Source: Chamaesiphon sp031376885
Lineage (GTDB): Bacteria; Cyanobacteriota; Cyanobacteriia; Cyanobacteriales; Chamaesiphonaceae
Assembly (NCBI GenBank): GCA_031376885.1
Contig: JANMEL010000034.1
Location: forward strand, 1 to 19,923
Reading direction: 5' to 3'
DNA length: 19,923 nt
Shown here: positions 1 through 6,418 of the stretch, in pieces
How positions within the stretch are numbered: the first letter of the stretch is position 1
Layout of the letters: each line of letters opens with the position of its first letter
The notes under the pieces: generated by a model
Seen by the model: the letters and a program-made list of their open reading frames with translations, nothing else
What the model was told of the DNA's origin: nothing
Database searches by the model: none
Made by a program: the position numbers and the translations under genes

Positions 1-80
1 TTTACCCCCCCCCCCCCCCCCCCCTTCCCTGGGGTTGTTTTTAACCCCCCCCCCTTCCCGGGGGGGGGTGGGGGGGAAAC
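1..80. other. Low-complexity C/G homopolymer tract at window edge
   Basis: Runs of about 21 C, about 11 C and about 9 G, broken by short segments, fill the first 77 bases. Nothing similar occurs inside the window. The NB-ARC reading frame stays open through it but would encode a proline- and glycine-rich stretch that does not resemble the expected continuation of that family. I infer a contig-end or sequencing artefact rather than biology, although a genuine simple repeat cannot be excluded. Confidence 0.6.
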
Positions 81-1485
81 AAATCTCTGCTTGTGTAAAG
101 TGGGTTAATAATCGATCGATTAATGGCTGTAAAATTAGCTGAATTTGGGCTTCTCGCAGGTAATCTTTGGTTTGAGCTTCGATTAAAGCATGGGTGTTAA
201 ATAGATCCAATTTGCCTGTAATAATTTCCCGCTCGATCTCTTGAATAAATCGCTCTGTGACATATTCCATCACTACGGGTTGCTGTGTCAAACCCATTTC
301 GGTAGTTTCGACCGACGATCGATCGTGGAGTGCTTCTAGTGCAGTTAATAATGTGGGTAAAGTTATCCCAGGCAAAAATTCCGCTTGCAATCTCGCGGGT
401 GTAACTCCTTCCCGATTAATCGCCAACCAGTACATCACCTGCTGTTGCAAAGGTGAAAACCTGTCGAATTGTTGCGCCAACAATTCTTGAAGATTGCTAA
501 ATACCCCCGCACCTGCGGCTAAAAATGTCTGAACATCGCCACCAAATAAATTTTGAATTGATGTGGCAACTAATTTCAGTGCAAGGGGATTAGCACCAAC
601 ATAATCAATCAGATCTTTCTGTTCTAGGAGGGGAGATTCCAACCCTTTGTCGATTAAAATATGATGAGCGGCGACGATCGACAGTCCAGTCAATTGGATC
701 GATCGTACTGATAGATTCACCCCTTCCCGTAAAGTTATCCCGTGAGGTTTTTCCCTCCCCGTCATCGCGATACAACTCTGATGACTCTCATCACTCACCC
801 GCTGAAAAATCTCCCCATAGGCTTCATAACCCGCCAGGTAGCAGCCATTTTTCGACCCAGCTTGCAAAATCGACTCGACATTATCAAACACCAGCAAACA
901 ACGTTTTTGGCGCAACTGCTCCATCAATAACGCAATCGAACTCTCCTGTACCTCAGCACCCACCAAAATCGGCAAAATCTCATCGAGCAAATCCCTCGGA
1001 GTCGGCGCGTGTTGCAAACTCCGCCACACCACATATTCAAACTGTGACTCTACCTGTCGCGCCAGTTTCACCGAGAGAGCCGTTTTACCAATTCCCCCCC
1101 AACCAAAAATTCCCACCACTCGACAACGACGATCGATCGTCCATTCTGCGAGGGTTTCCAGCTCTGTGACTCTACCGTAGAAGTTGGAAACATCGATCGC
1201 TTCACCCCAATTTGCGATCGTCAAAGATGTTTGATAACGCTGCACGATCGCACACAGATTACTTTTAGAAACTTTTTGCCCCACTACCTCAGAGAGCAAT
1301 TTCCACAACTGAGATGCTACCTGTTTGATATATTCCGGCTCATAACCTAGCTCTCTACCGATCTCCTGATAAGAATCGCCCTTCCAGACTTGTGACACGA
1401 TCGCCGCTTGGATAGTTTTGAGCGATCCGCGTTGATGCTGTTCCAGCAGTCGATCGATGATTCTGAGAGCTTCTTGTCCGGTCAT
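1..1485 (-). CDS. NB-ARC (STAND) ATPase with N-terminal helical domain, partial (3' end off window)
   Basis: The reading frame runs without a stop from an ATG at 1485 to the window edge (495 codons), so the C-terminus is missing. Residues 1-90 form a helical, HTH-like N-terminus (starting MTGQEALRIIDRLLEQ, later YEPEYIKQVASQLWKLLSE) shared by many cyanobacterial NB-ARC proteins; domain databases call a similar region vMAP. The STAND ATPase core follows: Walker A GWGGIGKT at about 127-134, Walker B LLVFDN at about 197-202, and the GANPLAL motif at about 296-302, then a winged-helix-like part. Family members usually continue into WD40 or TPR sensor repeats, which cannot be seen here. STAND proteins act as ATP-driven switches in signalling or defence; the target is unknown. 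Reading becomes doubtful below about position 80, where the sequence turns into homopolymers. The gene is divergent from the secreted protein at 1692, with a 206-bp gap. Confidence 0.85.
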   Translation of the reverse strand, partial: MTGQEALRIIDRLLEQHQRGSLKTIQAAIVSQVWKGDSYQEIGRELGYEPEYIKQVASQLWKLLSEVVGQKVSKSNLCAIVQRYQTSLTIANWGEAIDVSNFYGRVTELETLAEWTIDRRCRVVGIFGWGGIGKTALSVKLARQVESQFEYVVWRSLQHAPTPRDLLDEILPILVGAEVQESSIALLMEQLRQKRCLLVFDNVESILQAGSKNGCYLAGYEAYGEIFQRVSDESHQSCIAMTGREKPHGITLREGVNLSVRSIQLTGLSIVAAHHILIDKGLESPLLEQKDLIDYVGANPLALKLVATSIQNLFGGDVQTFLAAGAGVFSNLQELLAQQFDRFSPLQQQVMYWLAINREGVTPARLQAEFLPGITLPTLLTALEALHDRSSVETTEMGLTQQPVVMEYVTERFIQEIEREIITGKLDLFNTHALIEAQTKDYLREAQIQLILQPLIDRLLTHFTQAEICFPPTPPREGGGVKNNPREGGGGGGGK

Positions 1486-1590
1486 TTAGGATCGATCGGT
1501 AGGACGATATGGGTAGTATAGCTCGGTTTGGGGCTGTCAATTGTACTCTATACAGCAGAAGATTTACATCATTTAATATGGTTACGAGAA

Positions 1591-1657
1591 AAACTACTTA
1601 CTTTTTGTTACTTTTTCATACTGACGAATCGATCGGGTTGGGGTTAAAGTGAAGTTA
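1591..1657 (+). repeat. Duplicated leader element, copy 1
   Basis: This 67-bp segment matches 3738-3793 at nearly every position, except that a 10-bp piece (gttacttttt) is duplicated in tandem here. Outside that piece I count four differences in the last 41 aligned bases. It ends 34 bp before the start codon of the secreted-repeat gene. Similarity just outside the segment is lost, so this is a discrete element. It could be a shared promoter or regulator-binding region, or a small dispersed repeat. Confidence 0.75.
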
Positions 1658-1691
1658 TTCTGATCTGATTTCCATTAAGAACCTTATTCAC

Positions 1692-2282
1692 ATGAATTCT
1701 GCTAATAAAATGAAGGTTGTTACCGCGATTAGTTTTCTGACTTCAATATTAGCGACTACTGCATCCAGCTTAATATTTGCGTTACCTGCATCAGCCGGAT
1801 GTGGACTTTTAGGCTTAGAACCGTGCCCTCCAAAAGCAATACCTTGGTCACAATGGGCGATAGAAACTAATCATTGGCTTGTTAGATCGAAGGTTTTTAA
1901 TCATGTTTATTATTCTGATCGACATCCTGATATAAACAAGGCTTTTGGTTATAATGAAAATGCTCTTAAAAAGCACTGGATTGAAGCTGGAGTTAATGAA
2001 TGTCGTAGTAGTTCTCCCGTCTTTGATGTTAGTTATTATCTCAGTTCTCATTCAGACTTACAACGAGCTTTTGGGGCAAGAAACTGTAGAAAAGCAGTCG
2101 ATCATTGGTATAATGGCGGGATTCCAGAAGGTCGTCAGGGACACCCAGACTTCAAAGCCAGTTGCTATCTGAACCGATATCCAGATTTGCAACAGGCATT
2201 TGGGGGTAAAAATTATGCTGCGGCTATAGATCATTACTTGAGTTCTGGCAGAAACGAGAACAGAAATGGAAAATGTGATTAG
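1692..2282 (+). CDS. Secreted protein with three YYL-x-PDL-x-AFG repeats
   Basis: A 196-residue protein. Residues 1-35 form a Sec-type signal peptide: charged start, hydrophobic core at about 10-31, and ALPASA followed by G at 36. The mature part carries three copies of a repeat of about 42 residues at about 69-105, 111-148 and 154-192. The pattern is F-x(3)-YY-x(4)-PDL-x(2)-AFG-x(2)-N-x(3)-A-x(2)-HW-x(3)-G-x(2)-EGR. Similar repeats occur in bacterial exported and surface proteins, where they seem to be structural, but no function is established that I can name. The mature chain has six cysteines (37, 45, 104, 132, 158, 195), an even number that fits disulphides in the periplasm or outside the cell. 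In repeat 1 the EGR end is replaced by ECR. It is a stand-alone gene with duplicated leader copy 1 directly upstream. Confidence 0.75.
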   Translation: MNSANKMKVVTAISFLTSILATTASSLIFALPASAGCGLLGLEPCPPKAIPWSQWAIETNHWLVRSKVFNHVYYSDRHPDINKAFGYNENALKKHWIEAGVNECRSSSPVFDVSYYLSSHSDLQRAFGARNCRKAVDHWYNGGIPEGRQGHPDFKASCYLNRYPDLQQAFGGKNYAAAIDHYLSSGRNENRNGKCD

Positions 2283-2316
2283 GTTCAGCTAGTTAAAAAA
2301 GCACAATTCGCTAACT

Positions 2317-2351
2317 CAGATCCCCGACTTCTCGGAGAAGTCGGGGATCTG
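2317..2351. repeat. REP-like perfect palindrome, copy 1
   Basis: Two perfect 17-bp inverted arms (cagatccccgacttctc and its complement) around one central base. It begins 35 bp after the stop of the secreted protein and ends 10 bp before the stop codon of the RAYT gene. The same 35 bp recur at 2983 and, with one base changed, at 3629. Placement around a RAYT gene suggests a REP element, the normal substrate of that transposase. It could also act as a bidirectional terminator between the two convergent genes. Confidence 0.85.
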
Positions 2352-2361
2352 TTTGTGCAAG

Positions 2362-2934
2362 CTAATCATCTAGCAGCAGTCTTTTGAAATCAGTACTATT
2401 AGGTAGATTGTGGTCTATCAAAAATTGTTGATAAACTAATTCATCTTGAATCTGTGTCTTAACATATTCAGTTTTCGGCAACGTACCCGATCTCACTCCT
2501 GCATACTCCGAATAACTAGAAAACTCCCATTCTTCCGGTTGCTGAACGAGATTTGCTGTAACTGGATTGAGATGAATATAGCGTGAGAGATGAATCAGAT
2601 AATCAGTTTCCGCGACGTGAATACTTTGAAACCGCCCCTGAAATAATACACCAGAACGATTAAACCGCTTATTAATTGCCTTTGTGTATGCCAGTGAGAG
2701 CAACTTCATCGCATCAGATAGAGTTTCATCTCTCAGATATACCAAAAAATGATAATGATTTGGCATCAAACAGTAAGCAACAATATCGACAGAATTACCG
2801 ATTAGATGTCTTCTGACTAATTGAAGGAAATAAATATAGTTCTCTCGGTCGAAGAAAATTAACTGACGGTTATTTCCCCGATTGTAAATATGATAAAAGT
2901 TCCCAACTTGCAGGGGCATCGGTCTTCGTGGCAT
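2362..2934 (-). CDS. rayT: REP-associated tyrosine transposase (RAYT, Y1_Tnp/HUH family)
   Basis: A 190-residue member of the IS200-like Y1 transposase family of the RAYT type. Seen in the sequence: the N-terminal YNRGNNRQLIFFD block (about 17-29), the HUH metal-binding motif in PNHYHFLV with His60 and His62, the FQGRFQSI block (about 98-105), and RYIHLNP (about 118-124) with the likely catalytic Tyr119. Length is near the lower end for the family. RAYTs cut single-stranded REP hairpins and are thought to spread them, while the transposase gene itself is usually single-copy and vertically kept. Here perfect palindromes lie on both sides (2317-2351 and 2983-3017), which makes a compact REP-RAYT unit. 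Start: ATG at 2934; a second ATG at residue 6 is possible. All catalytic residues appear intact. Confidence 0.92.
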   Translation of the reverse strand: MPRRPMPLQVGNFYHIYNRGNNRQLIFFDRENYIYFLQLVRRHLIGNSVDIVAYCLMPNHYHFLVYLRDETLSDAMKLLSLAYTKAINKRFNRSGVLFQGRFQSIHVAETDYLIHLSRYIHLNPVTANLVQQPEEWEFSSYSEYAGVRSGTLPKTEYVKTQIQDELVYQQFLIDHNLPNSTDFKRLLLDD

Positions 2935-2982
2935 CGGATTGGAAGTTCAGATATTAACCCTAGTATTCCCTAGTATCTCCGC

Positions 2983-3017
2983 CAGATCCCCGACTTCTCG
3001 GAGAAGTCGGGGATCTG
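2983..3017. repeat. REP-like perfect palindrome, copy 2
   Basis: Identical over all 35 bp to copy 1. It sits 49 bp upstream of the RAYT start codon and 16 bp beyond the stop codon of the DUF4351 gene. With copy 1 it brackets the transposase gene. Confidence 0.85.
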
Positions 3018-3033
3018 ATACCACACTATTCAT

Positions 3034-3576
3034 TCATTGAGATTCCAGATCCAACCAAGCCAATAAATCGCCAATCTGCGTAAAATCTAACAAAGCCTCA
3101 CCCAAATCCTCCAAACGCTCCAAAGGTAAAGCTTTCACGCGAATCTCCGCCTCCATTGGCACATTTCCAACTCGTCTAGTCAATAGACGCAGAATTAACG
3201 CCTGCCCTTCCTCTGTGCGACCCTCCTGACGACCTCTGGCTTCGCCAACTTGTTGAGCCTCTTGAATCTTCTCGATATATAGTGCAGATAGTCTCATGGC
3301 TAAATTTCGCTCCTCTGGTTCGATACTTTGTTTCGACTCTAGTTCTAGTTTAAGCGATAAAAATAAATCTAAGGTATTACCTATAGCAGGTTGAGTAATA
3401 CAACGGGCAAGCAGCCCGATATTGTGGTCGTGGGGAAGAGGTTTAGAAGGCTGAAAATAGATATCTACAGCTTTGGCTTCTGGCTGCACTCCGCGCTCAA
3501 TTTCTACGCCACCAAAGGGAGTGAGTAGTAATTCAAATAAGTTTTTGGCGAATTCGTCGTGGGGAAATTGAGACAT
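3034..3576 (-). CDS. Rpn-like / DUF4351 protein, apparently with internal deletion
   Basis: About 180 residues. The N-terminus, MSQFPHDEFAKNLFELLL... with AVDIYF at about 37-42, matches the start of a large cyanobacterial group of Rpn/PD-(D/E)XK-like proteins. The C-terminal 55 or so residues (LILRLLTRRVGNVP... to GDLLAWL) match the DUF4351 tail. From what I know of the family, full members run to roughly 270-330 residues with a nuclease-like core between these parts. Here the chain passes within a few residues from GLLARC (about 54-59) to the LKLELESKQSIEPEERNLAM segment, so most of the core is absent although the frame is intact. It may be a decayed gene or a minimal variant. I start at the ATG at 3576, which matches family starts; an in-frame TTG lies two codons earlier. 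It sits between palindromes 2 and 3. Confidence 0.7.
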   Translation of the reverse strand: MSQFPHDEFAKNLFELLLTPFGGVEIERGVQPEAKAVDIYFQPSKPLPHDHNIGLLARCITQPAIGNTLDLFLSLKLELESKQSIEPEERNLAMRLSALYIEKIQEAQQVGEARGRQEGRTEEGQALILRLLTRRVGNVPMEAEIRVKALPLERLEDLGEALLDFTQIGDLLAWLDLESQ

Positions 3577-3628
3577 ATTCAAGTACTATGGCTCTGCTCA
3601 GTATACGCGATTACCCCACAAGTAAATC

Positions 3629-3663
3629 CAGATCCCCGACTTCTTGGAGAAGTCGGGGATCTG
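3629..3663. repeat. REP-like palindrome, copy 3
   Basis: Same 35-bp element as at 2317 and 2983, with one change near the centre (ttcttgg instead of ttctcgg) that leaves 16-bp arms paired. It lies 52 bp upstream of the DUF4351 gene and has no transposase directly beside it, as expected for a dispersed REP copy. Confidence 0.8.
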
Positions 3664-3737
3664 CGGCACACAAGGGATCGATCGATGTCACTCATAAGCT
3701 GTGAAGCCAGAGCTTAACACTACATATTTTTCTTGTG

Positions 3738-3793
3738 AAACTACTTACTTTTTCATACTGACGGATCGATCGAGTCGGGGTTAAAGTGAAGTA
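3738..3793 (+). repeat. Duplicated leader element, copy 2
   Basis: A 56-bp copy of the element at 1591-1657, lacking the 10-bp internal tandem duplication. Both copies have the same orientation relative to the next plus-strand gene. Here the start codon is about 196 bp further on, with two inverted repeats in between. Confidence 0.75.
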
Positions 3794-3832
3794 AATAAGT
3801 AGGTAAGTGGAATTAAGTATCAAACCCATGTA

Positions 3833-3859
3833 GGTTGGGTTGAGCCTCGAAACCCAACC
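3833..3859. repeat. Inverted repeat ggttgggtt/aacccaacc
   Basis: Perfect 9-bp arms (3833-3841 and 3851-3859) around a 9-base loop. Hairpins of this sequence are common dispersed repeats in cyanobacterial intergenic DNA; that statement is from general knowledge and was not tested here. Confidence 0.65.
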
Positions 3860-3918
3860 GCAGCAACGGTGTGTACATAGCTGGTATTTTATATTTAATT
3901 AAGCCCAGCTACTTATCA

Positions 3919-3958
3919 GTGTTATCTGATATTTACGTGCAGTATCGGTTGATAACAC
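3919..3958. repeat. Inverted repeat gtgttatc/gataacac upstream of DUF4430-like gene
   Basis: Perfect 8-bp arms at 3919-3926 and 3951-3958, separated by 24 bases and ending 31 bp before the start codon at 3990. It could be a regulator site or a leader hairpin. The rest of the 3577-3990 gap holds REP copy 3, duplicated leader copy 2 and the 3833 hairpin. Confidence 0.45.
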
Positions 3959-3989
3959 AGAACCATATTGATAATTTAGGCAGAAACTT

Positions 3990-4517
3990 ATGACCATCAG
4001 ACTACGAGTGGCGGGTATTTACTATGATGAGAAGTTCGAGATTGGTGCCTTGGGCAATACTTTGACGCTACCTCGCAGGGAGTCACCTGGAACCCCAACT
4101 ATCCTCGAACTCCTTGAGGCGGCGTTTATAAACCCTGGCACAAATAAAGAAAACTTCATTTATGTATTCGAGCGTCGGGGAACCGAGCTGTCAATGACAT
4201 CACTCGGTGTCACCCACAAAGAAAAGTTAGTTGGCACTCTAGGTAATAATAATCGTCCCGCTGGTATTTACCAGCTTACGGAAATCGCGATTCCATCGGG
4301 AGTCGTCGCATGGCAATACTATGTTTACCGCAACGGCATTTCGGTCTCTCAACAGCCGAATGATGACGGCACAATGCCTATGACGGGCTATTCGCCAGCA
4401 AAGGGAAACGATAGTGGTTTCACTGGTTTCGACCAATTCTTACTCGAAGACGGTGATGAAGTGATATGGCGGCAGGTAGCGATTCTCCGCGAGCCAAATC
4501 AGCCCAACAGATCGTAA
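3990..4517 (+). CDS. Small DUF4430-like protein, unknown function
   Basis: A 175-residue protein with no signal peptide and no membrane segment, so probably cytoplasmic. The C-terminal part has the pattern WQYYVYRNGIS ... FDQFLLEDGDEVIWR (about 108-158). This resembles the DUF4430/transcobalamin-C-like beta-grasp module, whose signature is W-x-YYV-NG ... Y-x-L-x-DGD-x-I-W-R. The N-terminal part (RLRVAGIYYDEKFEIG, TILELLEAAF) would supply the first strand and helix of such a fold. The similarity is by eye and unproven. Usual DUF4430 proteins are exported and involved in cobalamin or surface functions; this one lacks an export signal. ATG at 3990; stop TAA, followed by a GC-rich hairpin. It is a stand-alone gene carrying the second copy of the duplicated leader upstream. 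Confidence 0.65.
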   Translation: MTIRLRVAGIYYDEKFEIGALGNTLTLPRRESPGTPTILELLEAAFINPGTNKENFIYVFERRGTELSMTSLGVTHKEKLVGTLGNNNRPAGIYQLTEIAIPSGVVAWQYYVYRNGISVSQQPNDDGTMPMTGYSPAKGNDSGFTGFDQFLLEDGDEVIWRQVAILREPNQPNRS

Positions 4518-4524
4518 TAGAGTG

Positions 4525-4543
4525 GGCGCGGGTTAACCGCGCC
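4525..4543 (+). terminator. GC-rich hairpin after DUF4430-like gene
   Basis: A 7-bp stem, ggcgcgg/ccgcgcc, with a 5-base loop starts 8 bp after the stop codon and is followed by a modestly T-rich stretch (atttcaattt). It is plausible as an intrinsic terminator, though the T tract is weak. Confidence 0.45.
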
Positions 4544-4668
4544 ATTTCAATTTGAATTATAGATTGATTTACTCTTTATTTAGGAAGAACTTGAATATTT
4601 TCTCTGTCTAGACACCGATTTTTGGGATAATTATTTTATATATAAATCAAGAGTTTACTCAACAACAT

Positions 4669-5469
4669 ATGCCAAAAATTACCGTCGGCGATATTAATAT
4701 CAACTATGAAATCCAAGGTAGTGGTGAACCGTTACTGATGATTATCGGTTTAAGTGTCAGCCTGCTCGATTGGGGTAAGAAATGCACCGAACTACTCGCG
4801 CAACATTATCAACTTATCCTCTTCGATAACCGCGATGCTGGACTCACCAGTCAATCCACCCGCCCCTATAGTATCACAGACATGGCAGATGATGCCGCTG
4901 GACTTTTAGACGCATTAAATATTCCCAAAGCACATGTATTTGGTGTCAGTATGGGTGGTGCGATCGCCCAGCAATTTGCGCTAAAATATCCACATAAGCT
5001 AGACAAACTCATTCTCGCCTGTACGATGGCGGGTGGGACATGTAGTCAGTTGGGCGATATTAGTGGCGTGATAGATGGCAATCTTTCTGAGTTACTATTT
5101 ACACCCACTTTCATTCAAAATAATGGGCGGGAACTAGGAGAATTCCTGAGTAAAACAACCCCATTCCATAGTAAGGGTGATGCTTTAGATCGTCAAATGC
5201 AAGCTTTTGGTACTCACGATACCTGCGACATCTTGAGCGATATTCAAGCCACCACGCTCATCCTCACGGGAGATAAAGATATTGCGATTCCTCGATCGAA
5301 TAGCGATCTTCTGGCGGCAAAGATTCCCAATGCTAAACTAGAAATTATTGCAGATGCCGCTCATGGCTTTTCCTATAGCCATCCAGATACCACTGCTGAT
5401 TTGATTCATCTCTTTTTACAATCGCCAATCAACCAAAGATTATGCAAAACCCAATTAATGATATCATGA
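4669..5469 (+). CDS. Alpha/beta-fold hydrolase
   Basis: A 266-residue alpha/beta hydrolase. The N-terminus (PKITVGDININYEIQGSGEPLLMI) is the usual first strands. FDNRDAGLTS (about 52-61) is the loop after strand 4. The nucleophile elbow is GVSMGG with Ser94. The likely acid is Asp204 in LTGDKDIAIP and the likely base is His232 in ADAAHGFSYS, so the triad is complete. Length is normal and no signal peptide is seen. The substrate cannot be told from sequence: relatives include esterases, haloperoxidase-like and C-C hydrolases. The 3' end overlaps the next gene by 28 bp (or by an ATGA if that gene starts at 5466), which points to translational coupling with the NTF2-like protein. The ATG at 4669 lies after an AT-rich leader with no clear Shine-Dalgarno. 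Confidence 0.9.
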   Translation: MPKITVGDININYEIQGSGEPLLMIIGLSVSLLDWGKKCTELLAQHYQLILFDNRDAGLTSQSTRPYSITDMADDAAGLLDALNIPKAHVFGVSMGGAIAQQFALKYPHKLDKLILACTMAGGTCSQLGDISGVIDGNLSELLFTPTFIQNNGRELGEFLSKTTPFHSKGDALDRQMQAFGTHDTCDILSDIQATTLILTGDKDIAIPRSNSDLLAAKIPNAKLEIIADAAHGFSYSHPDTTADLIHLFLQSPINQRLCKTQLMIS

Positions 5470-5852
5470 GAGCATTCGGTGCTTATGCTCAAACCTTTAA
5501 TTTGTTGGATCCAAAGCAGGTCGAACCATTTTTTCAATTACCTGCTATGCTGATGACTTCAGAAGAAGTAGCAGTCATGAAAAACTCAGTCGAAGTACAT
5601 AAAGTATTCGAGAAGTTAATGAACGAACTCAGAAACAAAAAATTCAAAGAGAGTAAAATTATCGGTTCGCTCAAAGTTACTCAACTCAGCGATAATCAAG
5701 GGGAGGTTGTCGGAGTTGCCAAACGATTTGATGTAGAAGATAAAGAACTCGAACACTTTGGCTTTACTTATACTCTGCGGAAGGTCGAAACTCAATGGAA
5801 AATTATTGCTGGGGTATTATACGAACCTGAAACTTTTTCAAATTCTAAATAA
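5442..5852 (+). CDS. NTF2-like (SnoaL-type fold) protein
   Basis: A 136-residue protein with the general layout of an NTF2-like cone fold: an N-terminal helix (DIMRAFGAYAQTFNLLD), a short loop with PFF..PAML, a helix (EVHKVFEKLMNELRNK), and a run of strands (IGSLKVTQLSDNQGEVVGVAKRF, FGFTYTLRKVETQWKIIAGV). The WKIIAG ending is typical of SnoaL/DUF4440-like proteins. Such folds serve as small enzymes (isomerases, cyclases) or ligand-binding proteins; the ligand is unknown. It is translationally coupled to the hydrolase and is followed 10 bp later by peptide deformylase, so the three probably form one transcript. Start is uncertain: ATG at 5442 keeps the whole first helix, while an ATG at 5466 overlaps the hydrolase stop as ATGA. 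Confidence 0.75.
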   Translation: MQNPINDIMRAFGAYAQTFNLLDPKQVEPFFQLPAMLMTSEEVAVMKNSVEVHKVFEKLMNELRNKKFKESKIIGSLKVTQLSDNQGEVVGVAKRFDVEDKELEHFGFTYTLRKVETQWKIIAGVLYEPETFSNSK

Positions 5853-5862
5853 TTAGATCTAA

Positions 5863-6414
5863 ATGAGTAACATTCGTCAAATTATTGAGATTGGTAATTC
5901 GGTTTTGCGCGAACGATCGAACCTAATTCCCGATCCTCATCGAGCAGATATCCAAGAGTTAATTGCCGATCTCATTGCTACGGCTCAGGCTGCTAATGGT
6001 GTGGGTATTGCTGCGCCTCAAGTAGCTTCATCGATGAGATTATTTATCATTGCTTCGCGTCCGAGTCCGCGCTATCCCTATGCACCGACAATGGAACCGA
6101 CGGCGATAATCGATCCGCAAATAATCGATCGATCCGCAGAAATTGTCATGGGTTGGGAAGGTTGTTTGAGTGTACCTGGGGTGCGGGGTTTGGTGCCGCG
6201 TTATCGATCGATCGAGGTCACCTATTTTACCGCCGATGGTGAGTTTGTTCAGCGCAAACTAACCGACTTTGTGGCCAGAATTTTTCAACACGAATTAGAC
6301 CATTTAGATGGAATTTTATTTCCCGATCGCGTAGCGTCGGCTCTGGCGAATCGAGTCCTCAAAGCGACAGGTTTAATTACCGAAGCTGAGTATCTAAAGA
6401 TTGCCTTTGATTAG
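5863..6414 (+). CDS. def: Peptide deformylase
   Basis: A 183-residue polypeptide deformylase, which removes the formyl group from the N-terminal methionine of new proteins in the cytoplasm. All three family motifs are present: motif 1 GVGIAAPQ (46-53), motif 2 EGCLSVP (99-105) with metal ligand Cys101, and motif 3 QHELDHLDG (142-150) with metal ligands His143 and His147 and catalytic Glu144. A two-residue shift in motif spacing or a missing ligand would inactivate the enzyme; none is seen. Length is normal. It starts 10 bp after the NTF2-like gene and is probably co-transcribed. It ends 4 bp from the convergent TIGR04376 gene. Confidence 0.96.
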   Translation: MSNIRQIIEIGNSVLRERSNLIPDPHRADIQELIADLIATAQAANGVGIAAPQVASSMRLFIIASRPSPRYPYAPTMEPTAIIDPQIIDRSAEIVMGWEGCLSVPGVRGLVPRYRSIEVTYFTADGEFVQRKLTDFVARIFQHELDHLDGILFPDRVASALANRVLKATGLITEAEYLKIAFD

Positions 6415-6418
6415 GATT

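Noticed and set aside
742..930. Plus-strand open frame inside the NB-ARC region
   Set aside because: The opposite strand carries the ATPase motifs in an unbroken frame; this is a shadow with no family features.
2362..3017. Insertion sequence of IS200/IS605 type
   Set aside because: No tnpB is present, and the size, the RAYT-specific motifs and the symmetrical palindromes fit a REP-RAYT unit rather than an IS200/IS605 element.
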